Origin: Pycnopodia helianthoides
Taxonomy: Eukaryota > Echinodermata > Asteroidea > Forcipulatida > Asteriidae
DNA length: 64,000 nt
Assembly: GCA_032158295.1 (NCBI GenBank)
Contig: CM063245.1
Span: 26,221,726 to 26,285,725, forward strand
Reading direction: 5' to 3'
In this document: piece by piece, positions 25,710 to 40,700 of the stretch
Numbering within the stretch: the stretch's first letter is position 1
Layout: each line of letters opens with the position of its first letter
The notes under the pieces: model-generated
What the model was told of the DNA's origin: nothing
The model's database searches: none
What the model saw: only the letters and a program-made list of their open reading frames with translations
Made by a program: the position numbers and the translations under genes

Positions 25710-28700
25710 ATTAATTAATTAATTAATTAATTAATTAATTAATTAATTATTTAATAAATAAAAAGTTTAAAAAAAACTGCGACAAGTCCACATAGCCCAA
25801 AGCCCAATACAAAACCCAACGGACTAAATAAATATCTGAATATAAATAAACAATGGAAATTGAAAATAAAATTAAAATAAATGAACAAATTAATGAAGAA
25901 CAAAATGAAAAAGTTAATGAAAAAATAATAAATAAATAAAATAAAAAAATAACCAAGCGAATAAATTAATAGATAAATAACTAAAATAACTATAAATAAC
26001 TAACCCTCCCAGGAAAGGAGTATTTGAATTATTGTTGGTGTGATCTAGCGTGCAATAGTACAAAAGGATGGGACGAAGATGCACGGTGAATAGTATCAAA
26101 ATACTTAGTGTATTATTAATGAATGCCTCTTCCTTTTTCAGTATTGTTTACATATATATTTTTGTTGTGTTTAAGGCATTCGGTTTTATAAACTTCGGCT
26201 TCTTGTGTAATGCCTCCACTTAGTAGTTTTCATGTAACAATTGCTTTGTTTTCTAAAGTGCTTATTCACGTGGAAATAAATGTTTCTAAAATGAAATGAA
26301 AAAGTTACAATTCTCCAGTAAAATGACAATACTCTACTTAGGTGTTATATAATTTTACCTATTATAATGCCAGTGTAATGCTACATTATACATTTTGTCA
26401 ATGTCTTTTACGTGTGTTTCAATCTGTTATTAGGCTATGAGATATAAATGAAATCAAGACTCTAAAAACAAAATAATAAGTGAAGAAAATGCAGATTAAC
26501 GGTCACTCTTTCAGGAAACCTAAATGAAAAAGTCATTCAACTTTAGCCGAGGAAAATGACTTGAGTGTGTACAACGTGTCTTTAATCTTTGATCTTCACG
26601 TTTCATTGGAGAAAAGGTAGACATGGATTTCTAATAATGTCTGCAAGACTTGGAGTACATAGTGCGTAATGGTGTCTGCTCTACACCCGGTCTATTAGAA
26701 CAGGCTTTTTATCGGAGGTGAAAGCAGCATTTCGACTATCGCAGCGATTCCTCAGCCAGCAATCACAGATATTGCGATTCCTCAGCCAGCAATCACAGAT
26801 ATTTGATAGTTTAATAAATGGTGTCGTCCAACTTCTTATATAATTACTGAGAACTATTTGTCTAATTATATGGGCGTGACGTTCTTCCTACTTTAGTCTG
26901 ATTTTTTACCCTTGGAAAAAAAATATATATATATATATATTGTTATTAATAAGGCCTGAAAAGTGTATTAGAGCCTACACCATGTGTACATGTAGGTCAG
27001 CCTAATTATAACACACTGTAGGTGTTTTAGTGCATGGACAATTCATAAAAAAGGATGAGGAGTAATTTCAAACAGCATAATTTTAAGAGATTTGAAGGCA
27101 ATTTGCCCGTTAATTAAAGTGGCCCGTGCTTAATCGCAGGTCATTTTTGTTGGTAAACAGTTTATAACAGCTTTTTTAAAGGTTAAATTGAAGTAAAAAA
27201 AATTCTTGTAAGCTTTAAAATTTGATAAATGCAGAAAATGATTGCTTCATGAAATCAGCTAACCTGCCAAAATACTGTATGACGTACATTGTGACTTGTA
27301 CCATGTTAAGCAAGCAACACTTTAAACCGTCAAAATTTGTTTAGCAGCTCTATGAAATTTGGCCTGAAAGACTGTTTCAAGATGGGTACCACTTGACACT
27401 GGCGATCGCAAGTAGTTTCCATCTGTCTAGAGTTATTTGCCGGAGGCTCAAGGATCTCCAATGATCATCATGATCCTTTCGGCAGGTCTGCTAATGATTT
27501 GATATTAGGTACATTTCATCTCTTGTGACAAGTCATAAGTATCATGTTCAGTGAGGTCGTTGTTCTGTGATGGGACAATCCACCATGTTGGTCAGCGTTA
27601 AAAAAAAAGAAGCTGAATGTACCGTAGTCCAAAAATGTTGTGTTATTTTTTTACGTATAGATAGGTTGCAGTATGACGTAAATCGGCCATCTTTACGGGT
27701 AGTTTAGAACAAACAGTCGTGCGTTTCGTGTGAGAACGGCGTGCAACACGCTCGCATTTCACGAAACTCATTGCAGGATTGGTCAGTGAACAACGCGGGT
27801 GCGTTAATAAGTTGAGCGTTTGACCTGCAAGCCAAAATGCACATTGCCCGTAAAGATGGCGTCCACTGGGAACTATCTATAGGTTGTCTCCCAGGAGCTT
27901 GAAACTAACCCATAGATGATCAAATTGTAAACATCCCATTACTTTGTTTGTCTCTTTTCAACCAGCCGGCTGAGTTGACGGAAGCGTTAGAAATCAGCAA
28001 CCTTATCTTCACCAGCCTGTTTGCTCTTGAGATGCTTCTCAAACTACTTGCCTATGGCCTTGTCGGATATATCCGAAACGGCTTCAACGTCTTTGACGGG
28101 GTTATCGTGATGGTCAGGTAAAACCTTACTGCTTGTTTGAAGGAAGAAAAAAAAAAACAGACTAGAAGAGTCGGCTTTCGTGTTTTCTACCCTTTGAATC
28201 AGTATAAACCAAACTGAGGTCAGATGGTAACAATAGTCTGGCACCCTCCCAGGAAAGGAGTTTTTGAATTATTGTTGCCAATATGTATACAGGGTATCAT
28301 ACAAGTACAGCATCAACGTTATAAGTAGACCTACATTATTCAGGTTCATCAAATATCAGACAAAGAAGATTTATTGAGGGTTGGTTAGTTTTGATAAAAA
28401 GCCTGAAAGGGATTCTATATTCTTAAGAATTGCTCATATCTCTCTATTGTCTCTTCACCCCTAACTCCCCACACAGCATTGTTGAAATCATGCAGCAAGG
28501 CCACGGAGGGGGTCTGTCTGTTCTACGAACCTTCCGCCTTCTACGTATCCTCAAACTTGTCCGGTTTATGCCAGCTTTAAGACGGCAGCTGCTCATCATG
28601 TTGAAGACCATGGACAATGTTGCCACATTCTTTTCTCTCCTGTCGCTCTTTATTTTCATCTTCAGGTAAGACACTGAGTCACTCTCTACTCAAACGTTCT

Positions 28701-31700
28701 GTGTCTGTGTTATTAAGATCTTGACTTAAAGGAACATTACAGAATTGGTAAGGAAAAAACTTGTAAAATATACTTTTTGATCACAGATTTACATACAACT
28801 TACACTGTCTAATGATGATGATAGTAGAAAACATCCCTTGAAATATTTCTGTCTGAAATGCCATATTTGATGAGAAATGAATAAACTAATTTTCCGATTG
28901 GAGTTTATCGCTCAGTGAGCGTTTTATTCATTTGTTGAATCTATATGATTTCATGCAAATGTGTAATCGGTTTTTCACTATTTTCTCGTGACCCAGATGG
29001 CCGATCGATCTCAAACTTCTACAGGTTTGTCAGTTTATGTATATGGTGGATTACATAAAGTGCTTACACTGCCAGCAACTTTTTTGTTAGCAAAAACCAA
29101 TTCTGTAATGTTCCTTTATTAGTATATCACTTCATGACCTAGCACCTGGCTACATCAATGACTTGCTCAAGATAAAGCAGTGCTGCTACTCGCTTGGTTC
29201 TGGCTCCTCACCAGTGCTAGTTGTTCCCAGGTCCAGGACAGTACGATACAGTGACCAGGCCTTTTCACACATTGGACCCGTTCTCTGGAATAAACTACCC
29301 GATTCCATCCGCAATGTTGTTTCTCTGGAAACTTTCAAAACAGAACTGAGGACGCTGCTCTGTAAACACGCAGACCATGTCTAGTTTCTTAGCAGTGTTG
29401 TCTGTTGTCAGTTTTTGTAATGATCGATCATCTATTTTCATCTATTGCTTTTAATAGTGCCATGAGTAATGCATTATTAGAATGTGCAGTTTATAAATCC
29501 ATGTAGTTTAATTACTATTATTATTGTTAAAGGCGGTATAAAACAAAGCTGAGACTTGACATCTTGGAATCTTTTAGTTCTCACCTTTTTTATATAAAAA
29601 TTAGTTTTTCAATTTTGAAAAAGTATGAAACTCAATTCAGTAAGGTTTGCCGCAGAACCACCATGGAAAGTATCGCTCATGAGTTGCGGTGGTTCTGAAA
29701 AGAACAGGTGGTGATTGTAACAACTCAATGTTTTGATCATTGTGTTCTAAGGGTCTGATCCAGTTGCTAAAACAACATTAAAATTTGGTTCTTTATTTTA
29801 ATAATAAGCTGAGTTCTGGGGGTTACCCCCTAGCTCTGCACCAGGGAGCACGCACCAGGGAGTACTGGTACTCGGTAGTATTCAAGGTGTTTGTCTTCAT
29901 TACTTTTCCTCTCTCTGACATAAAGCAATCTCAATTCCCCGGAGAGTTGGTACATAACCAAGGTAGCTTGTTACTTACCTGAATGACTAGCAATCAAAGC
30001 TAATTGGCCTGTTGACAAGGCCAGCTTGCTTCCTCCCAGAATATAAATTAATATTTTGTTTGTTTGTTTGTTTGGTTTATTTCCAATTGCACAATTTGAA
30101 AATACATCGAATGACAACAGTTATAATAGCAATGAAAAATGTAATAATTAAGGTACAATTGTGAGAGTCGTGGACACTTAGAAGTAATAACTAATCTGAC
30201 AGGATTTGAACCTGCCATTTTGAAAATTTCAGCCACCTCGGTCACTAATTTATCAAACTTGTTTTGGATCTTGAAAAAAAGTTTGATTATGCAAAAACAG
30301 GAAAACTTTCTACTTTTGTGAACGTTTATGCCTGATGTTTGTAAATGTATGTACTGGTTGTCAGAAGGCGAAAATAAACCGGTTCTCATCCAAATCTTCA
30401 CAATTTCTCTGAGCTCTTAATTGTTTCAAATTTTAGTGTTCAAGTTAAATTCATTTTTTATAACTCAGTCATGTTTTGTGACAAGGAATGTATTTCAAAG
30501 GGTTTATAATTGTTCTGCAAACTAATTGTGGATGCATTCAAAGAAAAGTAATCATTTTAAAAGTTTTGACTTAGACCTTTCTGATTGCTCTGAATGTTTC
30601 AATCCCACAGTATCCTAGGAATGCACCTGTTTGGTTGTAACTTCTGTAAAATAATTAATGGAGTGGAAGAATGTGACAGAAAGAACTTTGACAACCTCCT
30701 GTGGGCAATAGTGACTGTGTTTCAGGTAAGATTATTCAAGAGATTAATATATTAATGATGACATAAAATTAAATGAATAATGAATGAATAAATAATAAAA
30801 TATATCAATAATAGATTAAGTAAATAGAACCAAAAACTTAAAGACACTGGACACCTTTGGTAATTGTCAAAGACAAGTCTTCTCACTTGGTGTATCTCAA
30901 CATATGCACAAAATAACAAACCTGTGAAAATTTGAACTCGATTGGTCGTCAAAGTTGCGTGATAATAATGGAAGAAAAAACACCCTTGTCACACGAAGTT
31001 GTGTGCTTTCAGATGCTTGATTTCGAGACCTCACGCGTGAGGTCTCGAAATCAATTCAAATGTTTTACTGAGAAATTACTTCTTTCTCAAAAACTACATT
31101 ACTTCAGAGGGAGCCGTTTCTCCAAATGTTTTATACAATCAACAGCTCTCCATTGCTCGTTACCAAGTAAGTTTTTATGCTAACAATAATTTTGAGTAGT
31201 TACCAATAGTGTCCAGTGCCTTTAAGAGATAAATAAAACAACTGACGGAATTGTTTTAATATCTGAAACAGTCACATGCAGGTTTCTTTACATCTCTCTA
31301 GATTTCTATGGCAGGCCTAGAACCACATGGCGGCCATTGATCTCTATAGACCTTCATCAGGGTGCCGCCATCTTGATTTTCCCGCATTCAAATCAGTGTA
31401 ACCAAACTGAGGCTGGAAGGTCAAGTAGTCTGGTTCCTTTTTGTACAATGATTATTAGCATCCATTATTGGACACAAGGAACATGACCAAGATGGTGGCA
31501 GCATGATAAAGGTCTATTGCCCTTGTCTTGGGCCTTGGTGCCCCTTCAAAAGTTTCCCATAGACTTTAAGATTTTCCAATGGAAGTGCCCTTTGCAAAAT
31601 GAAAATGGTCTTGCCCTCTCAAAGATGAACTTCCAGACCTGCTATGGTTTTGTATCTTGTTTCTGTACTAAACTTCTTCGCACCCTTTAAAATGTCGTTC

Positions 31701-34700
31701 AGTCATTGAATTCAATGCACATATTCAGGTCGACATGTTTCCACCCACTGTGACTTGCGAGGGCGCCATTCTCTTTCCCTACCTGATACTCCGAGGAAAT
31801 GTGTCAAGCCAAGTGCATGAATATGATGTGCATACATGATTACTCCAAAGCCTTGCAGTTGTCACATCTAGATCACAAACACTTACTTTAAGACGAAAGG
31901 GTCGTGGACAAATTGTAGACTTGATTTATCGCACAATTCTTGTGTTTTTGTTGTCGAGATCGACCCTCATTATTTTGCAGCCATCTTGATTCTCTGCCGT
32001 TCAAATCATTGTCACCAAATCGAGGCTCGGAGGACAACATAGTCCGGTGCCTTTTTATGTTGACTTGCTTTATCATTACTGCATAAAAGACTCGAGAGGA
32101 TCAGACTACAGCAAAATAAGGAGTTTCATTGCCCCCCGCTAGCAAAGTGCGATTATGTGATACAAGACTTGCCAGAACTTGTAGCAAAGGTCTACGTGGG
32201 ATATGTATTTGTTTTGAACACATATTATGATGTTTGCTCTCATCCACTCTTGGCACTACTGTCAGCCAATGTGGCGGCTTCTTGTTTGTTACCTGCGGGG
32301 AAAAAACAGTAGACCTTTTAGAGTTTATCTTGATACGCTTGTACACACTCGCTCAAAAAACTCACAGCCTGTCGCGGTAGGCTAATCTGACACTTTAAGT
32401 TGCTCATTTTCAATTCAGTCAACATCATTCGTCTTCTCCCGAGAGATAAGGACTTGAGGATTTTTTTACTGCGAGACTTTACTCCTGAAGAAAGTGTCAT
32501 TGTTACCTGAGGGGGGTTCCCAATCAGCGGAATGTTCTCTTCTGGGGGAAGGTTCAAATTGGGGTATTAAAACAGGATTTACTGAATGAGATTCCGTACT
32601 TTTTTAGATGTCATTCTCACCTACTGGGAGTTAGAATATTCTCTTAGGGGAAAATTATTCCAAATGAGATGTTTAAATAGTGTATGTGTCCCAGTTGGGG
32701 TAGTTTATAAGAAAAGTCATTACTAAGCATTTTCACTATTGGTTATCCTTATTTAAAATAAGGTTCATTATTTCGGAGTATTAAATTCAATTTAAAGGGG
32801 CACTGTCGTTGTGATCATAGTCTGCTTGTGGCTAGAAATGGAAACATGAACTGTCACCCAGTTACTACACTTGCGTGTGTTGACCGTCACATCACAAACA
32901 AAAGCTTTAGGGCGCCGTCATTATCGCGCGTGCGAGTGCGGTAACTAGGTGAGAGTTCAGATCTTAATGTCTGGCAACACTGACAGACTCGCTGTGATCA
33001 CGACGATGAGTGCCCCTTTAACTGTATACTCCAATTGAGGTAGGTTTTTTTTGGTCTGGTTTGGGAGACAAGGGTTCAGATCAGGGCTTAACTTCAAAAG
33101 CATGAAATAACACAACTTTGCTTAGCGCTGAAAATGACTGATTAGTAGAAATAATATACCAGCCAAAACGACATATTCTTCACATTGTAGTGACTGGTGC
33201 ACTGCTATCAAATTTACTTAGCAAATACATTTTAGCATTCTGCTCTGCTCAGCAGCTCTGTGTTGTGTGTCTGAGAAATCCCCAGGAACAATTTTTCCCT
33301 TTTGAAGTGTATTGCATGACTGTTGCCATAGCAACTTGTGTAGATTGTCGTCATTGTAACCGTCGTCGCCTAAAAGTGAAAGCCATTCCCCTTTGGTCAT
33401 TTAGATTTAATTTCCATCGGAGAAAATAGCGAGGAGATTTAATCAAGAGCCTGCATCATGATACAAATTAAGTGTAGAATTATTTAGTTGCAGTAAGTTA
33501 CCAGATTCGGCACTTATCTGTTACGTTGCCATTCGTCGTGACGGAAAGACAACCCAAGTTTCTTCATGTAATTTCTCCCGTAATTATTTAAGGAGTCAAT
33601 GTTTCTCTTTTGAATTAAAGCGGGATGTACTCTTTGAAGACTCGACTTTCAGTTTAAATCAGATGGTGGGGTTGATATAATTATAACGAACTGATCATTA
33701 AGGAAACCTGTTATTGAGTTCTGTCTAATGGATTGACAATTTATTATTTAAACCTTTTTGGTTATGAAACCAATTAGGTACCCTCAAAAGCGACTAGAGC
33801 TGTAACCTGTACGACTGAAGGTTCCCTTTTTAGAGAAATTGTGGGAAAAATGTACAGTATTAGAAAAAGGGAGGCAAACCCCGTAATAGGGAAAACCTAC
33901 AATCAGGAACAGTCTTGATTGGTGACATTCGTTTTGTTGACGTAGTTGCTGATATTGCAACGCGAATTACTGGAGAAGAGATATCTGTATCAAACAAACT
34001 CTGGCTCAAAAATCCGCATTCGTAGACTTGCCCAGTCCCTCCCAGCCAGTCGATGTTGTACCCTCTACCTGTGACTAATACAAAAACTAGCATCGTTAAT
34101 CAAAACTAAATCAGGAAGGGATTGAAAGCCTAATCCACATGCAAGGCTACAGTCCATGGCGGAATACAAACCTGGGCCCAACTTCATAAAGCTGCTTAAG
34201 CAGAAAATATTGCTTAAACATTTTCAGCTTAAGCAGGATACCAGTCACAGATTGTACATGTGACATGCTATTTTGGCTGGTACCCTTATTCTGGTAAGCA
34301 TAACTTTGTTGTGCTTGGCTACTTTTTGTGCTTATAAGCAGCTCTATGAAATTGGGCCCAGGGTCCATAGAGGTGAACGGCAAAACCAACTAAGCTAGGC
34401 TGATCACCTGATTTGTGTTATACTTGAACACCTCTACATGCTATAAATAGCTCAAGTCACAGTGGACTTGCCCGTATAAACTAAACTGTAGTGCCTCATC
34501 AGTGCCGAGTCACTTTTTCAGCTTTCTTCTCGTTTCCCGTTTTTAGATTCTTACCCAAGAAGATTGGAACATTGTCCTCTACAACGGCATGTACCATAAC
34601 TCCGCCTGGGCTGCATTGTACTTCATTGCTCTGATGACCTTTGGTAACTACGTGCTCTTCAACCTCTTGGTGGCCATTCTTGTAGAAGGCTTCGCTGCTG

Positions 34701-37700
34701 AGGTGAGACTGATCAAATCTTGATAATATTTCTTTAAAAACTCACACCTTTAAAGCCTAATTGAGGCTTTAAAAAGTGATTGATTTTTAATATCAAAAAT
34801 GTGAAATGTTAAGGGCGATTTGAGCAAGTGGATTGAATTGGCTTATGTGGCAGGGACTGATTGTAGGGAGATTAAGTTTGTGATTGTAGCCATAGGTTGT
34901 TAGACCTTGAGCTAAATAGTCCTCCAAGGTAACGCATTTTGTACACCATACTTTTGAAATGGGAAAATTATCAAATTACCAACAGCACAAACATCTTAAA
35001 GAAGGAAATGTTCAAACGCTTAGACTGTAGGTCCGCACACAAAGAGCTGAAGAGGTTTTATAATCAAAGCCGGTTGGGAATGTAGAGAGTCATCTCAGAG
35101 AATGTTGCATTAATTGTTTTTTTTAAGAACCATTAGTCATGTTTTACATTCAAAATAGTCTCCATTGTATTTCCCCACAAAGTCTCATCCATCAAAATTG
35201 ATTCCGTCCTGTAGGTAAATAAATATCAGAGTTTTCCATAGTAGTAGCAGTTTTCCATAATCATTTTTGATAATTTCACTGAAAGAAGAGGTCATGTAAA
35301 TAGACCTCACTTGTTTTGTTAATTTCACAATTTCTCCTAAACAGCCAACTAGCTTACTCATTGATATTGTATTTCAATAATTTACTTATGGCAAAGCTAT
35401 TAGTCAATGATTGAGACGCTAAACAAGATTTATATTTTCCTTAAGACATTTACGATGAGACATCTTGCAACTTAGTGATCCCATGTGTATAAGGCATCCC
35501 AACCATATGCCGAGAATTTCACAGAACTTTAAAGCATCAATTCCTTCCAGGGATAAGTTGTACTTTCATCGTGTCAACGTCACTCCAAGCTGTAACTTTC
35601 ACTGCAACGACTTCTGTTGTCTGTAATTAAGATTATGGTGAACATTCTTAGAATCGTCTGCATACACGTAGGTCATATTCCTAGAGAGGTAGATTGCCCA
35701 GTCTCGGATGGACTCACTACGGTTTTAAGGATAAAGTCTTTCTTAGTATCGCTGTTTTCGTTAATCCATCTACATTTTAAGTTATCACACATCCGGTACC
35801 AATTTGAGACAGCAGCTAAACATGCAGACAAATGGTCTTAAAACTTTGGCCAATTTCGTAAAGCCTGTACCGTCAAAAATTGCAAAGCACAGCAAAAACA
35901 TGCTAAGCAGCAATGGGTTATCAGCAAAAATTTCATAAAGTTTACCTTGTTGCAACTGGTGCCAGACTTAAGTTTTTTTTTCGTAACAAGAAGACATTTT
36001 TTAACCAGTATTCTCTGCTCCACAGCTTTATGAAATTATTATTATTATTATTATTATTTATTTGGCAATTTCACAAAAAAATACAAGTATATACAATATG
36101 GATAAGACTCGAAAAACATTAAACATTAAAGGAGCCCATCAAGAAGAAATACTTTATATTATTATATTAAAAACTAAAATTTAAAAAACAGCAGAAAAAG
36201 GGGGAAAACAAATATACGAAAGACTTAAGACAACAGAAAAGACATCGACAATCCAGGTTTGCCAGGACTGACAAAAAGGCTTGCACTGTCACCGTGAGGT
36301 GTGTCAGCCCAACCTGGCTAAGACACGGGACAAAAGGACACAAACAATAACACATCACAAACAAGCAAACAAACAACAAGCAAAACAAATGAAAGAAATT
36401 GGGCCTCAAATAAATTAATTAATGGGGACTTTTAGGACTCTAGGTGGCAGCAGACTTACCAGGTACATGTACATGTATACACCCATTGTTCTAGGCATTC
36501 CGTGCATGCTAAGAACTACGTAAACAATGGTATTGTTACCTGGTATGTCTGCTGCCATCTATTGCTCAAAAGTCTCCCACGGAGTTTGGTGTCATTACCA
36601 GAAAGATATACAAACTGAAGGATTTTATTCCATAGATTTGGGGACATTTTGAGGTAAATGTCTCGGAAGCTGTAGATTTTGCTTGTCAATAACAACAATC
36701 TTTAAGAAGAACAAAAAGGCATTTTCAGTTAGTGTTAACAAGAAGCCTAAGACAGGAGTTATGTCACGCCTGCTAAAACGCTTAGGTCACATGACAAGAA
36801 ATACAATTATTGAAATGTTATTGCAAGACTCGTTCTTACAAGAACAATCTACACAGCAAAGTAGAATATTTTCACATGGTGTTACCTCAAACAAAACGTA
36901 CATTGATACCTCACCATGAAGTGCCTCAAAACCTATAATGACATTATTGCAATCACATTTTTACTCATACTAATTTTTAACAAGCTTTTACTGTACACAA
37001 AATCTCCAGGTCATAATGTTCACCCATGGTTCACCGAACCAAATTTTCAGATGCAACCTCTGAGCATGATGGAACCAATTGCAGAAGAAGATAGGACCTT
37101 TGGTCCTCTGCCTTGTGGTCATATTATTATTGCAATGACCTTATGAATTGAAAGTTACATTGCTGTCCAGTTGGATGAGCTACAAAAAAATTAAATGACT
37201 TCAGGTTACTCAAGGTTATTGAACCCTCTGATAGATTATTTTGTTTTCCAAGTGGTGGTGAATTCCTTCCCGAGGCAAAAATCGTACATCATCTTATCCG
37301 TAAACTACCAGGGCTAATCTTTAACCATGGAGCTGTGTATAACATGTTAAAAACATGCTATGCTGAAATAGATTTTGATTTTGGTCTTGAATTTGGAAAT
37401 TGTCAGCATTCCCTCCAACACGACAGCTTTTTTTTTTTTTTTTTTGAAAGCTCAGTTTGTTTTGGTTTAAATATTTATGAGAAAGATTTCAATCTTAAAC
37501 TAAAGGTTGTCAATTTTGTGAAGAAAGTATATTTAGTATCCACTTTTATTGGCAACTTAAATAATCATATATGACGTAACAAGCACAAAACAGCGCCCTC
37601 ACTGAGGTCAGTGAAGAGCACTCATTGGCTGAGCCGTGTACACCCGTGCACGTTTCCATTTCTTGGCGTCAGTGGTGGCGGCCAATGCAAGGGGTCAGTG

Positions 37701-40700
37701 AACATAGTCTAAAAATGCACCAAAACATGTAACTGTTAAACAATTTTATTATAATTTTTTTTTTATATGTTGGCAATATTTCCAGTTGAATTTGCAGAGG
37801 TTGTTTTATGACATGTATATTTAAAATCAGGCACTGTTTTGGAAATCAATGGTGAGCTATCCTTTAAAAAATCCAAAAACAATGAACATTGACATCAACT
37901 GTCTGTTACAAACCAAACTCTCAACTGTATGTTTCAAACTAGACAGTGGCTTCTGATCTTTCTAGAAGCTCAATTCATTTCATAAAATGACATTATTTGC
38001 ATGAAAGTGAAAAAGTCATCTTGACAAATTCTTTAGATTATAAGGGTGAGGTAGAACGGACAAATCAGTTGAAGATGGAAAATTATGATTATATTTACTG
38101 ATATTCTGAAAAAATATTTCTTTTTGTTTACTAACAAGAAATAATGAACAAGAAAAATACACAATCAAGTAAAAAACAAACCATGTAGGTTTAGATATTG
38201 TTTTTTTTAGTTCATGGAAGTTGATTTTTGCGCAGGGTAGTTACACAGAGACCTGTACTTCCGTATTGTTTAGTTGGCATTATGAGACAGTTAGTTGATG
38301 AACTCTCTTGGCCCTGCACAGTGGCTCAAAATTATATTAAACGTGAGCGGCTCTTTCTGAACCCCTAAACCCGGCTCTGTATGTTTCCTACTGACACCGT
38401 CATCACAAAAAAAAGTATCACATTTCTCGGCGAGGACCATTGACGTAGCATTCTTAATCATGTTCAAGTAACCGCACTATCAGATCAGATGCAGAAAGGG
38501 AGATATTCTGCTAGCATTTTGCCATCCTCTCAATAATGCAGAAAGTGCGGCCAGTTCCATCTATGCCTTGTAATTACTCCAGGGACCTAAGATCTAGACA
38601 TTACTGTTCCAGGTTTTCTTCCTGCGTGCATCTTGGGTTGTTTTTTTTCTTCTCTCCACTGCAGATTTTTTGTTATGTCTTCCTCCATCAACTTGATAAA
38701 TGCATTCACGTTTTGAAGGCTATTTGAAGATGGGGTGGACACACAATACATAAATTTGTTCAGAAATTGAAATGTCAGATGGCGATGATGTTTTCATGCG
38801 GGTCGACGGGCAGTCAACGTGCATTGTTCAAACAACAATGGCTGGAAAATATGAGAAATCACGTCAGCACAAATTAGTCAACACCTGTTTAAAAAAAGCT
38901 GAAAAGAACATGTGATCTCTCGTCTCAGAGATAGTACTTTAAAGTTATTTTGGGGGGAATGGTTGGGATATAGAAGTCTTTTATAATTCTAGAATAACAT
39001 CTATTTGTTGAAGTAATCAGCATTTTTCTGAAGGACTTCTTGCAGTATCCTTGCTATGTTAAATGGGCCCTGTCATCATGATCAAAGCAGGCCTGTGGTT
39101 GTACGTGGAATTATCAATTCTCACCCAGTTACTGCTCACGTGCGCGCGCCACCCTCCGTATCATATCTATAGAGGGCGCACACGCGTGTGCAGTAACTGG
39201 GTGAGAGCTCATAATTCCATGTACAGCCACAGGCTTGCTTTGATCATGGCGACAGTGCCCCTTTAACATAGTAATTGATGTGAGGTCTGAAGGATGATAT
39301 TTTGTTTATCTAGAGTACAACAGAATATCTTCACTGAGATTTTAAAGTAGAGGGCATTTGAAATCTTGTCACACGATTCGGGCAGGTATTTTAAACTGAA
39401 TATCTGTGTTGATTAACAGATTTTATATTTTTAGTACTTGATTACTAGAAAATAAGGTTTAAAGTTACATTTGTAAAATAATGTGATCAAATCTACTTTT
39501 GTAATAATTAAATCTGATGTCTTCAAATTTTTGAGTAATCCAATTTGACATTTTTCAAAGGGAAATAAGCAACCTATCTTCAACACATTTTGTATTTTTT
39601 TTTATAACGGAAGCAATTTAAACAATAATTAGTTATATTTAAGATGGTATTGGTAGGTTAACACTGACCAGCTTCAATGGCATTTTCATGGTTTTTGTTT
39701 ATGGTTTTTTTTTGTCAATATACTGTGTATATGCTGCATCTAAGATTGAAAATGCTATTTACCTGTGAGTGTCTGACATCCAGAGTTAAATATTCATGTG
39801 AAATGGAATTACTTATCAACTCTTTAAGTGTCAAATTGACTCTTCAATTCACAGATGAAACCCCCCCCCCAAAAAAAAGAAGAAAAAAAAAAAAGCACAG
39901 GTTTTTTTTTCTGAAACAGCAACCGAAAAGCTTCATTTGATTTTCAGAAGTTCGATATCAGAGCTGAAACCAAAGTACATCTGAGTCTCTTTGGACTTGA
40001 AACTCATCATCGAATAAACATTCAAAACCTTACGGAGTGGAAGAGGAACGGTTGAGATAAGACGAGGGTTTACATTGTCAATTATCGCTGAGCATACATC
40101 TTTAATGAGCGGTAGTTGGCTGTCAGTCCGAACGGTAATCCTATAGCTGAAAACACCTGTCTGTCATTCCACACCGATGACATGCTCATGTTGCCATGGT
40201 TACCCGCATCCTTATAATACATTTGACATTTTCGTTCTTGCTTTGTCACTTTTGCCCATGCCTCATCATTATATCTGGCCACTTCCATTATGTTATGGTA
40301 AGTAACGATGATGCGTTCCTTCACGTGTGTTGAAACAGTGTGATAGTGTAGTGACCTTCTTGTCATATTTTTGAATCCCTTCCCCAGGAATTATCAAGTT
40401 TGTCACCTTTCCCCCGATTTCCAGCCAGATTGGAATGTTTGAAGCATGTCAAGTAATCACGTTGTCTTCTCAGATTTATTTGTAGTGTTGATGACCTCAT
40501 TTGCAGTTTTCTTAGAGGATTTAAATCTGACTCTAAACCATATTTTTGTTTTTGATTTATCAGTGGCTGTTTTTGTTTGCGCCCATCTTGCTTTAGATGT
40601 CATCAAGCCTTTCTCATTTTGACTCTACATTTCCCCCCTTCCCCTCAGCCTCAGATCCACCTCCCCAAGATCCATGTTGTCAGTCAGTGTGTCTTGTTGT

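Larger units (their letters stand above)
20193..27965 (+). other. Intron between exons 5 and 6
   Basis: 7.8 kb. It holds a TTTAAAGG-type element (about 20722-21083), family-A MITE copy 2, a TGATTGA-rich stretch (22860-23030), family-B MITE (23592-23987), AT-rich sequence with microsatellite (25661-25750), a 33-bp tandem doublet (26739-26803) and family-F MITE (27656-27881). Confidence 0.75.
28666..30610 (+). other. Intron between exons 7 and 8
   Basis: 1.9 kb. It contains family-A MITE copy 3 (minus strand), a LINE tail directly after it, and AT-rich sequence. I looked for a second domain II turret exon here and found none. Confidence 0.75.
30726..34546 (+). other. Intron between exons 8 and 9
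   Basis: 3.8 kb. It holds a TTTAAAGG-type element of family D (30841-31226), a palindromic family-E MITE (32792-33021) and a foldback with gggcccaa ends (34169-34366). No second turret exon seen. Confidence 0.75.

Noticed and set aside
40082..40366. A 94-codon minus-strand open frame
   Set aside because: No family resemblance, no splice context and composition like surrounding intron.
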